DNA of 29,696 nucleotides, taken from assembly GCA_050732995.1 (NCBI GenBank), contig JBOHSA010000128.1:1-29696 (forward strand), written 5' to 3'. The notes under the pieces were generated by a model, which saw only the letters and a program-made list of their open reading frames with translations, made no database searches and was not told where the DNA came from. The position numbers and the translations under genes are program-made. Source of the DNA: JBOHSA01 sp050732995. Its GTDB lineage: Bacteria > Gemmatimonadota > Gemmatimonadetes > Gemmatimonadales > GWC2-71-9. Shown here piece by piece: positions 1 to 6,933 of this stretch. The first letter of the stretch is position 1; every line of letters begins with the position of its first letter.

Positions 1-52
<52 letters not shown>

Positions 53-721
53 GCCACAGCGAAGGGCGGCCTCCTGGTCGTGCGCACCGCGAGCTACTTC
101 GGATTCGTCCTCGACCGGGAAACGGCGTCACTTCCCAGCCCGTTCCCACCGGAGCTGGCCGCGGCGGTACGCGCGGGGCTCGTCGAGGCGCTTCTCGCGG
201 GCGACACGCCCCACCCGGACCAGGGGGCGTTGCGCCGCGCGCTCGAGCGCTTCGGGTTCTACTGGCGGCGCTCCGGGGGTCGCCTCACGGAGGCGGCGAC
301 CGAGCGCCTGGCCGAGCGCGTCGCCAGCCAGATCGCCCACGTGGACTCGTGGGACGCGTTCATCAATACGCGCGTGACGCTCGACGTCCAGCGGACGCTG
401 CCCGAGGAGGTGCGCGCGCCGCTCGACGCCCTGCCGTCGTCCATCCACCTGTACGGCGACCGGGTACCAGTCGAATACGATGTGGAACGGGGCACCGGGG
501 TGGGGGTCGCGCGGCTCTGGTTGAAGGAAGGACAGGCCCGCCGGCTCCAGCCGCGCGACCTCCCGCCCTTCGACCGGCCGGTCCGGTTCACCCTCAACCG
601 GGGCAAGCGCGAGGCGATCCGCGCGGACACGCTGGACGACCTGCGACGCCAACTCACCGGACTGTCGCGGGAGGAGCGCCGCCGGCTGGTGCGGGGTGGG
701 CACCGGCGCCGCCGCCGGTGA
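53..721 (+). CDS. C-terminal part of a DEAH/HrpB-like ATP-dependent helicase (5' end missing)
   Basis: About 220 residues are readable; the frame is open upstream into the poly-C, so the GTG at 80 is probably internal and the N-terminal helicase core is missing. The C-terminal half carries a stretch of the type LPSSIHLYGDRVPVEYD, then a PVRFTLNRGKREAI segment. This resembles the conserved C-terminal domain of HrpB-type DEAH helicases, where a threonine/basic stretch is followed by RVPIDY and a final RPV block. No Walker motifs are present in the visible part. The C-terminus is very basic (five Arg in a row) and its codons form a perfect GC hairpin over the stop. The family call rests on C-terminal similarity recalled by eye; another helicase-associated protein is possible. 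Confidence 0.55.
   Translation, partial: ATAKGGLLVVRTASYFGFVLDRETASLPSPFPPELAAAVRAGLVEALLAGDTPHPDQGALRRALERFGFYWRRSGGRLTEAATERLAERVASQIAHVDSWDAFINTRVTLDVQRTLPEEVRAPLDALPSSIHLYGDRVPVEYDVERGTGVGVARLWLKEGQARRLQPRDLPPFDRPVRFTLNRGKREAIRADTLDDLRRQLTGLSREERRRLVRGGHRRRRR
701..720 (+). terminator. Perfect GC hairpin over the helicase stop codon
   Basis: CACCGGCG-CCGC-CGCCGGTG forms an 8-bp perfect stem with a 4-nt loop; the TGA stop (719-721) overlaps its 3' arm. The downstream sequence is C-rich without a U-tract, so this is a terminator-like or mRNA-end-protecting hairpin rather than a classical intrinsic terminator. Confidence 0.35.
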
Positions 722-752
722 CCTCCCCCTCTGCCCGCCTCGACGCTGTGGA

Positions 753-795
753 GCCGTCAGAATCCTGTCAGGAACGGCCTTTCCTCCCCTCTTTG
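753..795 (+). terminator. Candidate terminator hairpin with pyrimidine/T-rich tail
   Basis: GCCGT at 753-757 pairs with ACGGC at 774-778. Inside is a second dyad TCCTG-T-CAGGA at 763-773. A pyrimidine tail with CTTT and CTCTTT follows at 779-795. This lies in the 171-bp gap between the helicase and the PAS-Fis gene, so termination of the helicase transcript is plausible. The stem is short, so confidence is low. Confidence 0.3.
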
Positions 796-819
796 TGCAA
801 CCCTTCGCTCGGTTCGAAC

Positions 820-834
820 GTCTCTAGGTGAGAC
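820..834. promoter_or_regulatory. Inverted repeat GTCTC-N5-GAGAC upstream of the PAS-Fis gene
   Basis: A perfect 5-bp inverted repeat with a 5-nt spacer lies about 58 bp before the ATG of the regulator gene, in its only upstream intergenic space. It could be an operator, possibly autoregulatory. I could not fix a clear -35/-10 pair around it. Confidence 0.25.
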
Positions 835-892
835 CCTCGGTGCGGAGTGAAACCTTCAGGGCAATCGAGTAGTAAAGGGGGAGTTCGATCGT

Positions 893-1339
893 ATGATAGC
901 TACCGATTCGTTTTCCTCGCATGCACAGGCGGTGACGCCGCTCGCCGGCGCCGTGATGGAAGCCATCACGGATGGCATCGTGGTGTTCGACACCGCCGGC
1001 CAGGTTGTGTACGCCAACGCCGCCGGGCGGCGAGCCATAGGGGGGGGGATGAACGGGACCGTCGGGCGCGCGCAGCTGCTGGCGCTCGGCGGCCGCAGCA
1101 CCCGGCTCCGGTCCGGCTCGCAGGATCTCGGCGAAGTGATCTTCCTCGCCGCGGGGGAGGACGAGCGGACGTTGGCCGAGCGGGAGCGGCGGGCTATTCT
1201 CGATACGCTCGAAGTGACCGAAGGCAAGCTGGTCGAAGCCGCGCGTCGACTGGGGATCAGCCGCACGACGTTGTGGCGTCGGCTCAAGGCCTACGGCCTG
1301 GATCGCCGGGCGGGGCGGCCCACGCAGCGCGCCGGCTGA
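893..1339 (+). CDS. Small PAS + Fis-type HTH transcriptional regulator
   Basis: 148 aa. Residues about 15-60 look like the first half of a PAS domain (AITDGIVVFDTAGQVVYANAA). Residues about 98-140 form a Fis/NtrC-type C-terminal helix-turn-helix (EVTEGKLVEAARRLGISRTT followed by LWRRLKAYGL). There is no AAA+ sigma-54 domain between them, so it is a reduced NtrC-like protein that probably binds DNA as a dimer without contacting sigma-54. ATG at 893 has a strong Shine-Dalgarno AAAGGGGGAG at 874-883. A run of nine G (1040-1048) lies between the PAS part and the HTH. The stop is 12 bp before the outer-membrane protein gene, so the two are probably co-transcribed. The ligand is unknown. Confidence 0.8.
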   Translation: MIATDSFSSHAQAVTPLAGAVMEAITDGIVVFDTAGQVVYANAAGRRAIGGGMNGTVGRAQLLALGGRSTRLRSGSQDLGEVIFLAAGEDERTLAERERRAILDTLEVTEGKLVEAARRLGISRTTLWRRLKAYGLDRRAGRPTQRAG

Positions 1340-1351
1340 GTCGGCCGGCGA

Positions 1352-3526
1352 GTGGCTCCCGCGTCGCTGCTCCTCGCCTTCGCGCTTTTCCCCTCACAAG
1401 ACAGCGTCTACGCCGACTGGGCGACGGCCGAGCTGGTCGCCCTCGGGCGCCGGCGCCACCTCGCTCAGGACACCGCGGTGCGGGACTACCGCGCCGTCAT
1501 CCGCACCCGACTGGACTTCGCGGTGGGCCGCCACCGCTTCGGCCGCGTGCTGCCGATCTTGGCGAACGAGCAGGTGGCGCGGCTCGAATGGTCCCGCCCG
1601 AACGACCTCCGGCTTGAGTTCCTGGGACGGCGGCAGCGGACCGTCGCACCGGCGATCCAAGCCGACCTGCGCTTCGACCAGCCGTGGTTCTTCCCGCGAG
1701 CGGTGGGCGACAGCATCCGGCTCCTCTCCGATGAGATTCCGGAGCGCGCGGCGCTGCATCCGCTCGCGCCGGGCGCCGAGCGGTTCTACCGGTACGCGAC
1801 GGGCGACTCGATCACCCTCGCCCTGCCCGGCCGCACGATCCGCGTGGTGGCGCTCGAGGTGCAGCCGCGCCGCCTCGCGCCCGCGCTCATCGCCGGCACG
1901 CTGCTGCTCGAGCGCGAGACCGGCGATGTGGTGCGGATGACGTTCTTCTTCATCGGCGAGTATCTGTGGGACGTCGAGGAGCTGGACAGCGCCGCGACGC
2001 GCCGGGACACCCTGCGCGTGCGGCGCGCCAACCGGATGGCGGCGCGGGCGCTGCGCATCGAGGCCGATCTCGAATACGCCCTGTTCGAGCAGCGCTACTG
2101 GATGCCCTACCGGCAGCTCCTCACGCTCCAGGTGGAGGACATCTGGATCACCGGCGCCGTCCTGCCGATCCGGTTTCTGACGGTCTTCAGCGACTACCTG
2201 ATCAATCGTGGCGAGCCCGTGCGGTTCTCGCTCGAGCTGCCGGATTCGGTGAACGAGCGCGAGATCCGCGATACGACCATCCGGCACGGCGCCTTCACCG
2301 CCGCCGGCCGTTGGCGCGCGGGCGGCAGTGGCGGCGGTCGTTGGGAGGTGGTGACCCCGCCCGGCGACTCGCTGGACCGGTACGGCGGTTGGACGGACTC
2401 CCTAGCGCTGGGCGCCACGCCGGACGACGAGCGGCGGTTTCGCGAGGTGCAGGCGGAGCTCGCGCAGCTGGCCGAAGCGCTACCGCCGGACTGGACTGGC
2501 GGCGGGGGCGCGAGCCTGGTGCGGCTGGGCGAGACCTTCCGGTTCAATCGCGTGCAGGGCGCGTCGCTCGGCGCGGTGTACGGCTGGCGGCCCGACGTGC
2601 CGTTCCTCTCCGTGCTGGCCCACGCCCGCTACGGCTTCGCCGACCAGCGCGTGCTCGGTGGGTTCACGCTGCGCCGCGAAGCGCCGTCCGGACTGTGGGA
2701 GCTCGCGCTCGCCCGCCACCTGGCCGACGTGGATCCCCGCTCGAACGGCGCCGGCCTGGGGAACAGCGTCAGCGCGTTGTTCGCCGGCCATGATGACGCC
2801 GACTACGTCCTCGCATCGGTCGCACGGCTGAGTTACACCCGCGCCTCAGGGGGAGTGGGCGGGGGAGGGCCTGGTGGTGGCGGCGGACCCCCCGTGGAGT
2901 GGACGTTCCGCGCGGGGTTCGAGACGCATCGCTCGGTCACCGCCCGCGCGGGGTCGGGGATCAATGACTTTTTCTTCGGCGACGGCCGGTTCCAGCCCAA
3001 CCCGCCGGCGCGCGAGGGCTCGTATGCCGTGGCCGGCCTGATGGGGGATCGCGCCGGCCTGCGCGCGCGCTGGCGCCTCGGGGCGGACGGCCTCGCGGAC
3101 GAGGCGCTCGCGGGGGCCCGCGTCTGGGCGGATATGCGCCACCGGGTCGGGCCCGTGACGCTGGCACTCGCCGGCGGCGCGGTGTCGCGCGGGGACGTCC
3201 CTCAGCTGCTGCTCCGCGCCGGGGGCCCGCGCACCGTGCGCGGCTACGACTTCGGTGCACGCGTGGGGCGGGCGATGTGGGCGGCGCAGCTCGAGGTCGG
3301 CCTCCGGCGACGCGGGAGCGGCGTGCTGCTGCCGATCGTCTTCGCGGACGCCGGCAACGCGGCCGCACCCGACGCGATCTTTCGGACGACCCCGCTGCTT
3401 GGCGTCGGCGCCGGGCTCTCGGCCAACCTGCTCGTCGCGGAGCTGCGACTCGAGTTCTCGAAGTCCGTCGGCTTCTACAACGACGGGGGCGCACGCCTCG
3501 ACCTCCTCTTTCGGCCCCCCTGGTAG
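1352..3526 (+). CDS. Large exported protein with C-terminal Omp85-like beta-barrel
   Basis: 724 aa from a GTG start 12 bp after the regulator; no other start is available upstream in frame. The N-terminus (MAPASLLLAFALFPSQDS) is a short hydrophobic signal-like segment without the usual lysine/arginine. Residues about 20-340 are a soluble, beta-rich region of unknown family. From about 380 to the end, alternating hydrophobic strands with aromatic girdles suggest an outer-membrane barrel. The late motif GGPRTVRGYDFG, then VFADAGNA, and a C-terminal strand ending in FRPPW resemble the bacterial surface antigen (Omp85/TamA) barrel. Glycine-rich loops encoded by G-rich DNA lie near residues 324-331 and 499-513. 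No POTRA repeats are evident, so a BamA role is unlikely. The substrate is unknown. Confidence 0.7.
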   Translation: MAPASLLLAFALFPSQDSVYADWATAELVALGRRRHLAQDTAVRDYRAVIRTRLDFAVGRHRFGRVLPILANEQVARLEWSRPNDLRLEFLGRRQRTVAPAIQADLRFDQPWFFPRAVGDSIRLLSDEIPERAALHPLAPGAERFYRYATGDSITLALPGRTIRVVALEVQPRRLAPALIAGTLLLERETGDVVRMTFFFIGEYLWDVEELDSAATRRDTLRVRRANRMAARALRIEADLEYALFEQRYWMPYRQLLTLQVEDIWITGAVLPIRFLTVFSDYLINRGEPVRFSLELPDSVNEREIRDTTIRHGAFTAAGRWRAGGSGGGRWEVVTPPGDSLDRYGGWTDSLALGATPDDERRFREVQAELAQLAEALPPDWTGGGGASLVRLGETFRFNRVQGASLGAVYGWRPDVPFLSVLAHARYGFADQRVLGGFTLRREAPSGLWELALARHLADVDPRSNGAGLGNSVSALFAGHDDADYVLASVARLSYTRASGGVGGGGPGGGGGPPVEWTFRAGFETHRSVTARAGSGINDFFFGDGRFQPNPPAREGSYAVAGLMGDRAGLRARWRLGADGLADEALAGARVWADMRHRVGPVTLALAGGAVSRGDVPQLLLRAGGPRTVRGYDFGARVGRAMWAAQLEVGLRRRGSGVLLPIVFADAGNAAAPDAIFRTTPLLGVGAGLSANLLVAELRLEFSKSVGFYNDGGARLDLLFRPPW

Positions 3527-3550
3527 CGTCCTAGCTTCCCGGGGAATGAC

Positions 3551-3613
3551 GCCCCCCCCGCCCCCCCCGCCCCCCCCGCCCCCCTCGCCCCCCCCGTTCC
3601 CCCCGCTCTCCCC
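3551..3613 (+). repeat. C-rich nonamer tandem array encoding poly-proline
   Basis: Seven successive 9-bp units based on GCCCCCCCC: three perfect copies, then variants with T substitutions (GCCCCCCTC, GTTCCCCCC, GCTCTCCCC). Because 9 is a multiple of 3, it encodes an in-frame proline tract at the N-terminus of the thioesterase. Confidence 0.85.
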
Positions 3614-3932
3614 ACCAACTCCCGCAGCCCCGGCCCCGAAGCCGTTCATCATCGAGGAGTACGTGCGGTGGTCCGACGTGGACTTCGCCGGGATCATCTT
3701 CTACGGGTCCTACGTCCGGTTCTTCGAGATCGCCGAGACGGAGTTGTTCCGCGCCTGCGGGCTGGCCTACAGCGGTGTGTTCGACCGCTACGAGATCTTC
3801 CTGCCCCGCAAGGCGGTGCACAGCGAGTTCTTCTGGCCCGCCCGGCTCGATGACCGCCTGCGTGTCGCCGCCTACGTGGGCCGAGTGGGCACGACGTCGA
3901 TGACCCTCAACTTCGACGTGTTGCGGGACGGA

Positions 3933-3945
3933 CCCCCCCCCCCCC
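3933..3945 (+). repeat. C13 homopolymer at the thioesterase frameshift
   Basis: Thirteen consecutive C residues mark exactly the point where the thioesterase coding frame moves by one base. It is either an error-prone site for sequencing or a slippage site in the cell. Confidence 0.9.
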
Positions 3946-4095
3946 GGCGCTCGGTGCCGCGGGGTGGATGGTGCTGGTGTGCGTGGATCGCAAGACCCTG
4001 CGCCCGAAGCCGCTGCCGGCGGAGATCGTGCGCGCGCTCGCGCCGCACACGCTCACGCCCGAGGCCGCGCGGGCCATCCTGGGAGTTCCGCCGCC

Positions 4096-4614
4096 TTGAG
4101 GCTCGTGATCCTGTTGGCGTTGTGCGCCGGGTGCGAGCGCGCCGCGAGTGCCGGAGGAGGTGGGACTGGGCGGCTGCAGGTCGTGGTGACGCGACTCGAG
4201 CGCGACACCGTCCGCTTCGAGGCCGAAGCCGCGGCCTCCCCCTGCAAGGCCGGACCGTCGGGCCGGGCCGGAGGAGCCCTGCTGTTGCAAGGCGTGGCGC
4301 AGGGGAATGGCATGCTCGTGTGGCTCCGGTTCGACGACTCGCTGGCGCCCGGCGAGTACGGTCCGCTCTCCCGGGGGGACACGGCGGCGCCACGCGGCGC
4401 CATCGTGGCGACGCGCTACACGATCGGCGGCGTCGCGCACGGCTTCGTGCTCGATAGCGGCGCCCTGGTGCTCGAGCGCGCGGGATCCCGGCTCACGGGG
4501 CGGGTCGCCGGCGGCGGGGTCGAGCTGGGTGGCGTCGGCCGGACGAGGCTGGATGCCCGCTTCGAGCGGGTCCCACACGAATCCGACAGCGTCATGTGCG
4601 AGGCGGAGCTGTGA
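4096..4614 (+). CDS. Small lipoprotein of unknown function
   Basis: 172 aa if read from TTG at 4096, which overlaps the thioesterase stop in a TTGA tetranucleotide; GTG at 4105 is an alternative. The N-terminus MRLVILLALCAGC is a typical lipoprotein signal with lipobox ending at Cys13. The mature part is Gly/Ala-rich and predicted beta-rich, with a pair VVVTRLERDTVRFEAEA and LERAGSRLTGRVAGGGVELG that looks like strands of a small barrel or sandwich. I recognise no family. It sits inside a tightly overlapping gene run (thioesterase, this gene, oxidoreductase), which suggests one transcript. It most probably localises to the periplasmic side of a membrane. Confidence 0.65.
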   Translation: MRLVILLALCAGCERAASAGGGGTGRLQVVVTRLERDTVRFEAEAAASPCKAGPSGRAGGALLLQGVAQGNGMLVWLRFDDSLAPGEYGPLSRGDTAAPRGAIVATRYTIGGVAHGFVLDSGALVLERAGSRLTGRVAGGGVELGGVGRTRLDARFERVPHESDSVMCEAEL

Positions 4615-5687
4615 CGCTGCGCGTGGGGGTGGTGGGGACGGGATTCGCGCGGCGCGTGCAGCTCCCCGCGCTCGCGCTCGTGCCGGGCGTGACGGCCACC
4701 GCGATCACGAGCGGCCGGCGGGCCAACGCCGAAGCCGTGGCGCGGCAGTTCGGCATCCCGCACGTGTGCGCCGACGGCATCGAGCTCGCGCGGTCGGACG
4801 ACGTGGACCTCGTGCTCGTCTCCTCGACCCCCGACACGCACGAGCGGTACGCCGTGGCGGCGCTCGAGGCCGGGAAGCATGTGCTGTGCGAGAAGCCGAT
4901 GGCGATGAATGTCGCCGAGGCGCAGGCGATGCTCACGGAAGCCCGCCGCCGGCCCGGACGGCTCGCCTGGGTGGACCACGAGCTGCGCTACGAGCCGAGC
5001 CGCCGCGCCGCACGCGACTTGATCGCGCGCGGGGCGGTCGGCGAGGTGCGCCACCTCGAGCTGTCGCTCAAGCCGTATCGTCCGAGCGACGGCCGCCCGC
5101 GGCCGGACGAGGCGCCGTGGAGCTGGTGGTTCGACGCGACGCGGGGCGGCGGGTTGCTCGGCGCCGTGGGGTCACACCTGATCGACCTGTGCCGCTTCTG
5201 GACGGGCAGCGAGGTCGTGCACGTCGCGGGCGGGGTCGAGACGTGCATCCGCCACCGCCGGGACGATACCGGCGCGCCGCGGCCCGTCACCGCGGACGAG
5301 TTCGCGAGCTGCGTCCTGCGAATGGGCTCCGGCGCGGTCGCGACGCTCACCCTGACCGCGGTCGCCCATCATGGCCCGGGACACCTCGCCCAGGTGACCG
5401 GCAGTGAGGGGACGCTGGTGCTCACCGGCGAGCGGCAGCTCGAGATCGGGAAGCCGGGTGGAGCCCTGGAAGACATCACCCCCCCGGACGACCTGTGGGA
5501 GCGAACGACGCCCAACAACATGTGGGCGCGGTCGTTCGTGCGCCTGATGCGGGATCTGGTCCGGGTCGCGGGCGGCGAGGCCCCGACGAGCGCGCCCGCC
5601 ACGTTTCACGACGGCCTGGCCGTGCAGCGCGTGCTCGATACCGTCCGCGCCGGCGCGGGCGTGCCCCTCGACGCGGGTTTAGATTGA
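4611..5687 (+). CDS. Gfo/Idh/MocA family NAD(P)-dependent oxidoreductase
   Basis: 358 aa from GTG 4611, which overlaps the lipoprotein stop as GTGA and follows a purine-rich Shine-Dalgarno (GAGGCGGAG). The N-terminal Rossmann fold begins RVGVVGTGFARRVQLPAL with the GxGxxA-like dinucleotide loop. The family signature CEKPMAMN, whose Lys is catalytic in sugar-oxidising members, lies near residue 95. The C-terminal alpha/beta domain contains GGGLLGAVGSHLIDLCRFW, where the His of SHLID is the usual second active-site residue. Such enzymes oxidise or reduce sugars, inositols or related alcohols, or biliverdin; the substrate cannot be told here. It is followed 4 bp later by the ispH start, so co-transcription is likely. 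Confidence 0.88.
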   Translation: MTLRVGVVGTGFARRVQLPALALVPGVTATAITSGRRANAEAVARQFGIPHVCADGIELARSDDVDLVLVSSTPDTHERYAVAALEAGKHVLCEKPMAMNVAEAQAMLTEARRRPGRLAWVDHELRYEPSRRAARDLIARGAVGEVRHLELSLKPYRPSDGRPRPDEAPWSWWFDATRGGGLLGAVGSHLIDLCRFWTGSEVVHVAGGVETCIRHRRDDTGAPRPVTADEFASCVLRMGSGAVATLTLTAVAHHGPGHLAQVTGSEGTLVLTGERQLEIGKPGGALEDITPPDDLWERTTPNNMWARSFVRLMRDLVRVAGGEAPTSAPATFHDGLAVQRVLDTVRAGAGVPLDAGLD

Positions 5688-5691
5688 TCCC

Positions 5692-6897
5692 GTGGAGCAG
5701 ACGTACTTCCGCAAGGGCTTCGGCCTCAAGCCCGCCATCGAGGGCGCTCTCGCCGCCGACTACCACAGCCGGGTGGTGGACGCGGTGCGCGCGGCAGGCT
5801 ACCGGCTAACCGTCGGCGACCTCTCGTTCCGGCTCGCCCGGGAGTTCGGGTTCTGCTACGGGGTGGACCGCGCCGTCGAGTACGCCTACGAGACCCGCAC
5901 CAAGTTCCCCGAGAAACGGACGTTCCTGGTCGGCGAGATCATCCACAACCCGCACGTCAACCACAAACTAGAGGCGATGGGCGTGCAGTTTCTGCACCGC
6001 CCGGACGGCGGCGACTTCGACTTCGGCGTCGTCACGCCGGATGACGTCGTGATTCTGCCGGCGTTCGGCGTCACGGTGCGGGATTTCGAGCGGCTGCGCG
6101 CCGTGGGCTGCGTGCTGGTGGACACAACCTGCGGCTCGGTGCTGAACGTGTGGAAGCGCGTCGACTCGTACGCGCGGGACGGGTTCACGGCGCTGATCCA
6201 CGGGAAGCACTATCACGAAGAGACGAAGGCGACGTCGAGCCAGGTGACGAAGTATCCCGATGGGAAGTACGTCGTGGTTCGGGACATGGCCGAGGCGCGC
6301 GTCGTGTGCGAGTTCATCGAGGGGCGGGGAACGCGGGACGGCTTCGTGCAGCGGTTCGCCGACAAGATGTCGCCCGGGCTGGATCCCGATCGCGACCTCG
6401 AGCGGATCGGGGTCGCGAACCAAACAACGATGCTTTCGGGGGAGTCGCTCGCGATCGCGGCCGAGATCGGGAGGAGCCTGGGCCGGCGCTGGGGAGAGGC
6501 GGCGCTCGCCGAGCACTTCCGCACCTTCGACACGATCTGCTCGGCCACGCAGGAGCGCCAGGACGCGGTGCTGAAGCTGATCGCCGAGCCGCTGGACCTG
6601 ATGGTCGTGATCGGCGGGTACAACTCGAGCAACACGACCCACCTCGCGGCGATCTGCCAGCAGAAGGCGCCGACCTACCACATCGAGGATGCCGCCTGCA
6701 TCGATCCCGCGGCGGGGAGCATTCGGTTCCGGCCCGTGGGGGCCAAGTCGGAGGAGCGCCGGGACAACTGGCTGCCTGCGGGGCCGGTCATCATCGGTGT
6801 GACCGCGGGTGCCTCGACGCCGAACAACAAGATCGGTGAGACGATCGAGCGCGTCGCGGCGAGCCGCGGCGTGGTGTTGGAGAGCATTGTCGGTTAG
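5692..6897 (+). CDS. ispH: 4-hydroxy-3-methylbut-2-enyl diphosphate reductase, long form
   Basis: 401 aa, the last enzyme of the MEP (non-mevalonate) isoprenoid pathway; it makes IPP and DMAPP using a 4Fe-4S cluster. The three cluster cysteines are visible: Cys55 (EFGFCYGVDRAVE), Cys147 (DTTCGSV) and Cys283 (DTICSATQERQ). Substrate-binding His residues lie in GEIIHNPHVN and LIHGKHYHEE. The late GGYNSSNTTHL and GVTAGASTP motifs are also present. At about 400 residues it belongs to the long form seen in cyanobacteria, plants and several other phyla, not the ~315 aa enterobacterial form. The start is GTG 5692, four bases after the oxidoreductase stop; the Shine-Dalgarno is poor, so translation may be coupled. 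Confidence 0.96.
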   Translation: MEQTYFRKGFGLKPAIEGALAADYHSRVVDAVRAAGYRLTVGDLSFRLAREFGFCYGVDRAVEYAYETRTKFPEKRTFLVGEIIHNPHVNHKLEAMGVQFLHRPDGGDFDFGVVTPDDVVILPAFGVTVRDFERLRAVGCVLVDTTCGSVLNVWKRVDSYARDGFTALIHGKHYHEETKATSSQVTKYPDGKYVVVRDMAEARVVCEFIEGRGTRDGFVQRFADKMSPGLDPDRDLERIGVANQTTMLSGESLAIAAEIGRSLGRRWGEAALAEHFRTFDTICSATQERQDAVLKLIAEPLDLMVVIGGYNSSNTTHLAAICQQKAPTYHIEDAACIDPAAGSIRFRPVGAKSEERRDNWLPAGPVIIGVTAGASTPNNKIGETIERVAASRGVVLESIVG

Positions 6898-6933
6898 TAT
6901 TCCGTCTTCGGGAAATATTCGGTAGGTCCATCC

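Larger units (their letters stand above)
3546..4099 (+). pseudogene. Acyl-CoA thioesterase (YbgC/4HBT hot-dog), frameshifted in a C13 tract
   Basis: The ATG at 3546 opens a frame whose first ~30 residues are nearly all proline, encoded by a C-rich nonamer array. Then comes a clear 4-hydroxybenzoyl-CoA thioesterase-type hot-dog start: YVRWSDVDFAGIIFYGSYVR and FFEIAETELFRA. It contains the Asp (SDVDFAG) that is catalytic in this family. At 3933-3945 there are 13 C in a row. After it the original frame gives junk, while the -1 frame gives a proper C-terminus (GWMVLVCVDRKTLRPKPLP, then EIVRAL) ending at TGA 4097-4099. One missing C (or two extra) explains the break. A sequencing or assembly error in the homopolymer is the simplest cause; a real mutation or slippage-controlled gene is possible. 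The downstream lipoprotein start overlaps this stop, which supports the joined reading. Confidence 0.8.

Noticed and set aside
2849..2893. G-rich stretch in the outer-membrane protein gene as another tandem array
   Set aside because: It encodes a glycine loop but no constant period could be fitted; it looks like simple low complexity.
3933..3945. Programmed ribosomal frameshift in the thioesterase
   Set aside because: There is no downstream pseudoknot or reason for two products, and a long C tract is a known error site. An error or mutation is simpler; kept only as a finding to verify.
6898..6933. Terminator between ispH and lhr
   Set aside because: Only a weak interrupted stem (TTCC/GGAA) without a T-tract; not enough support.
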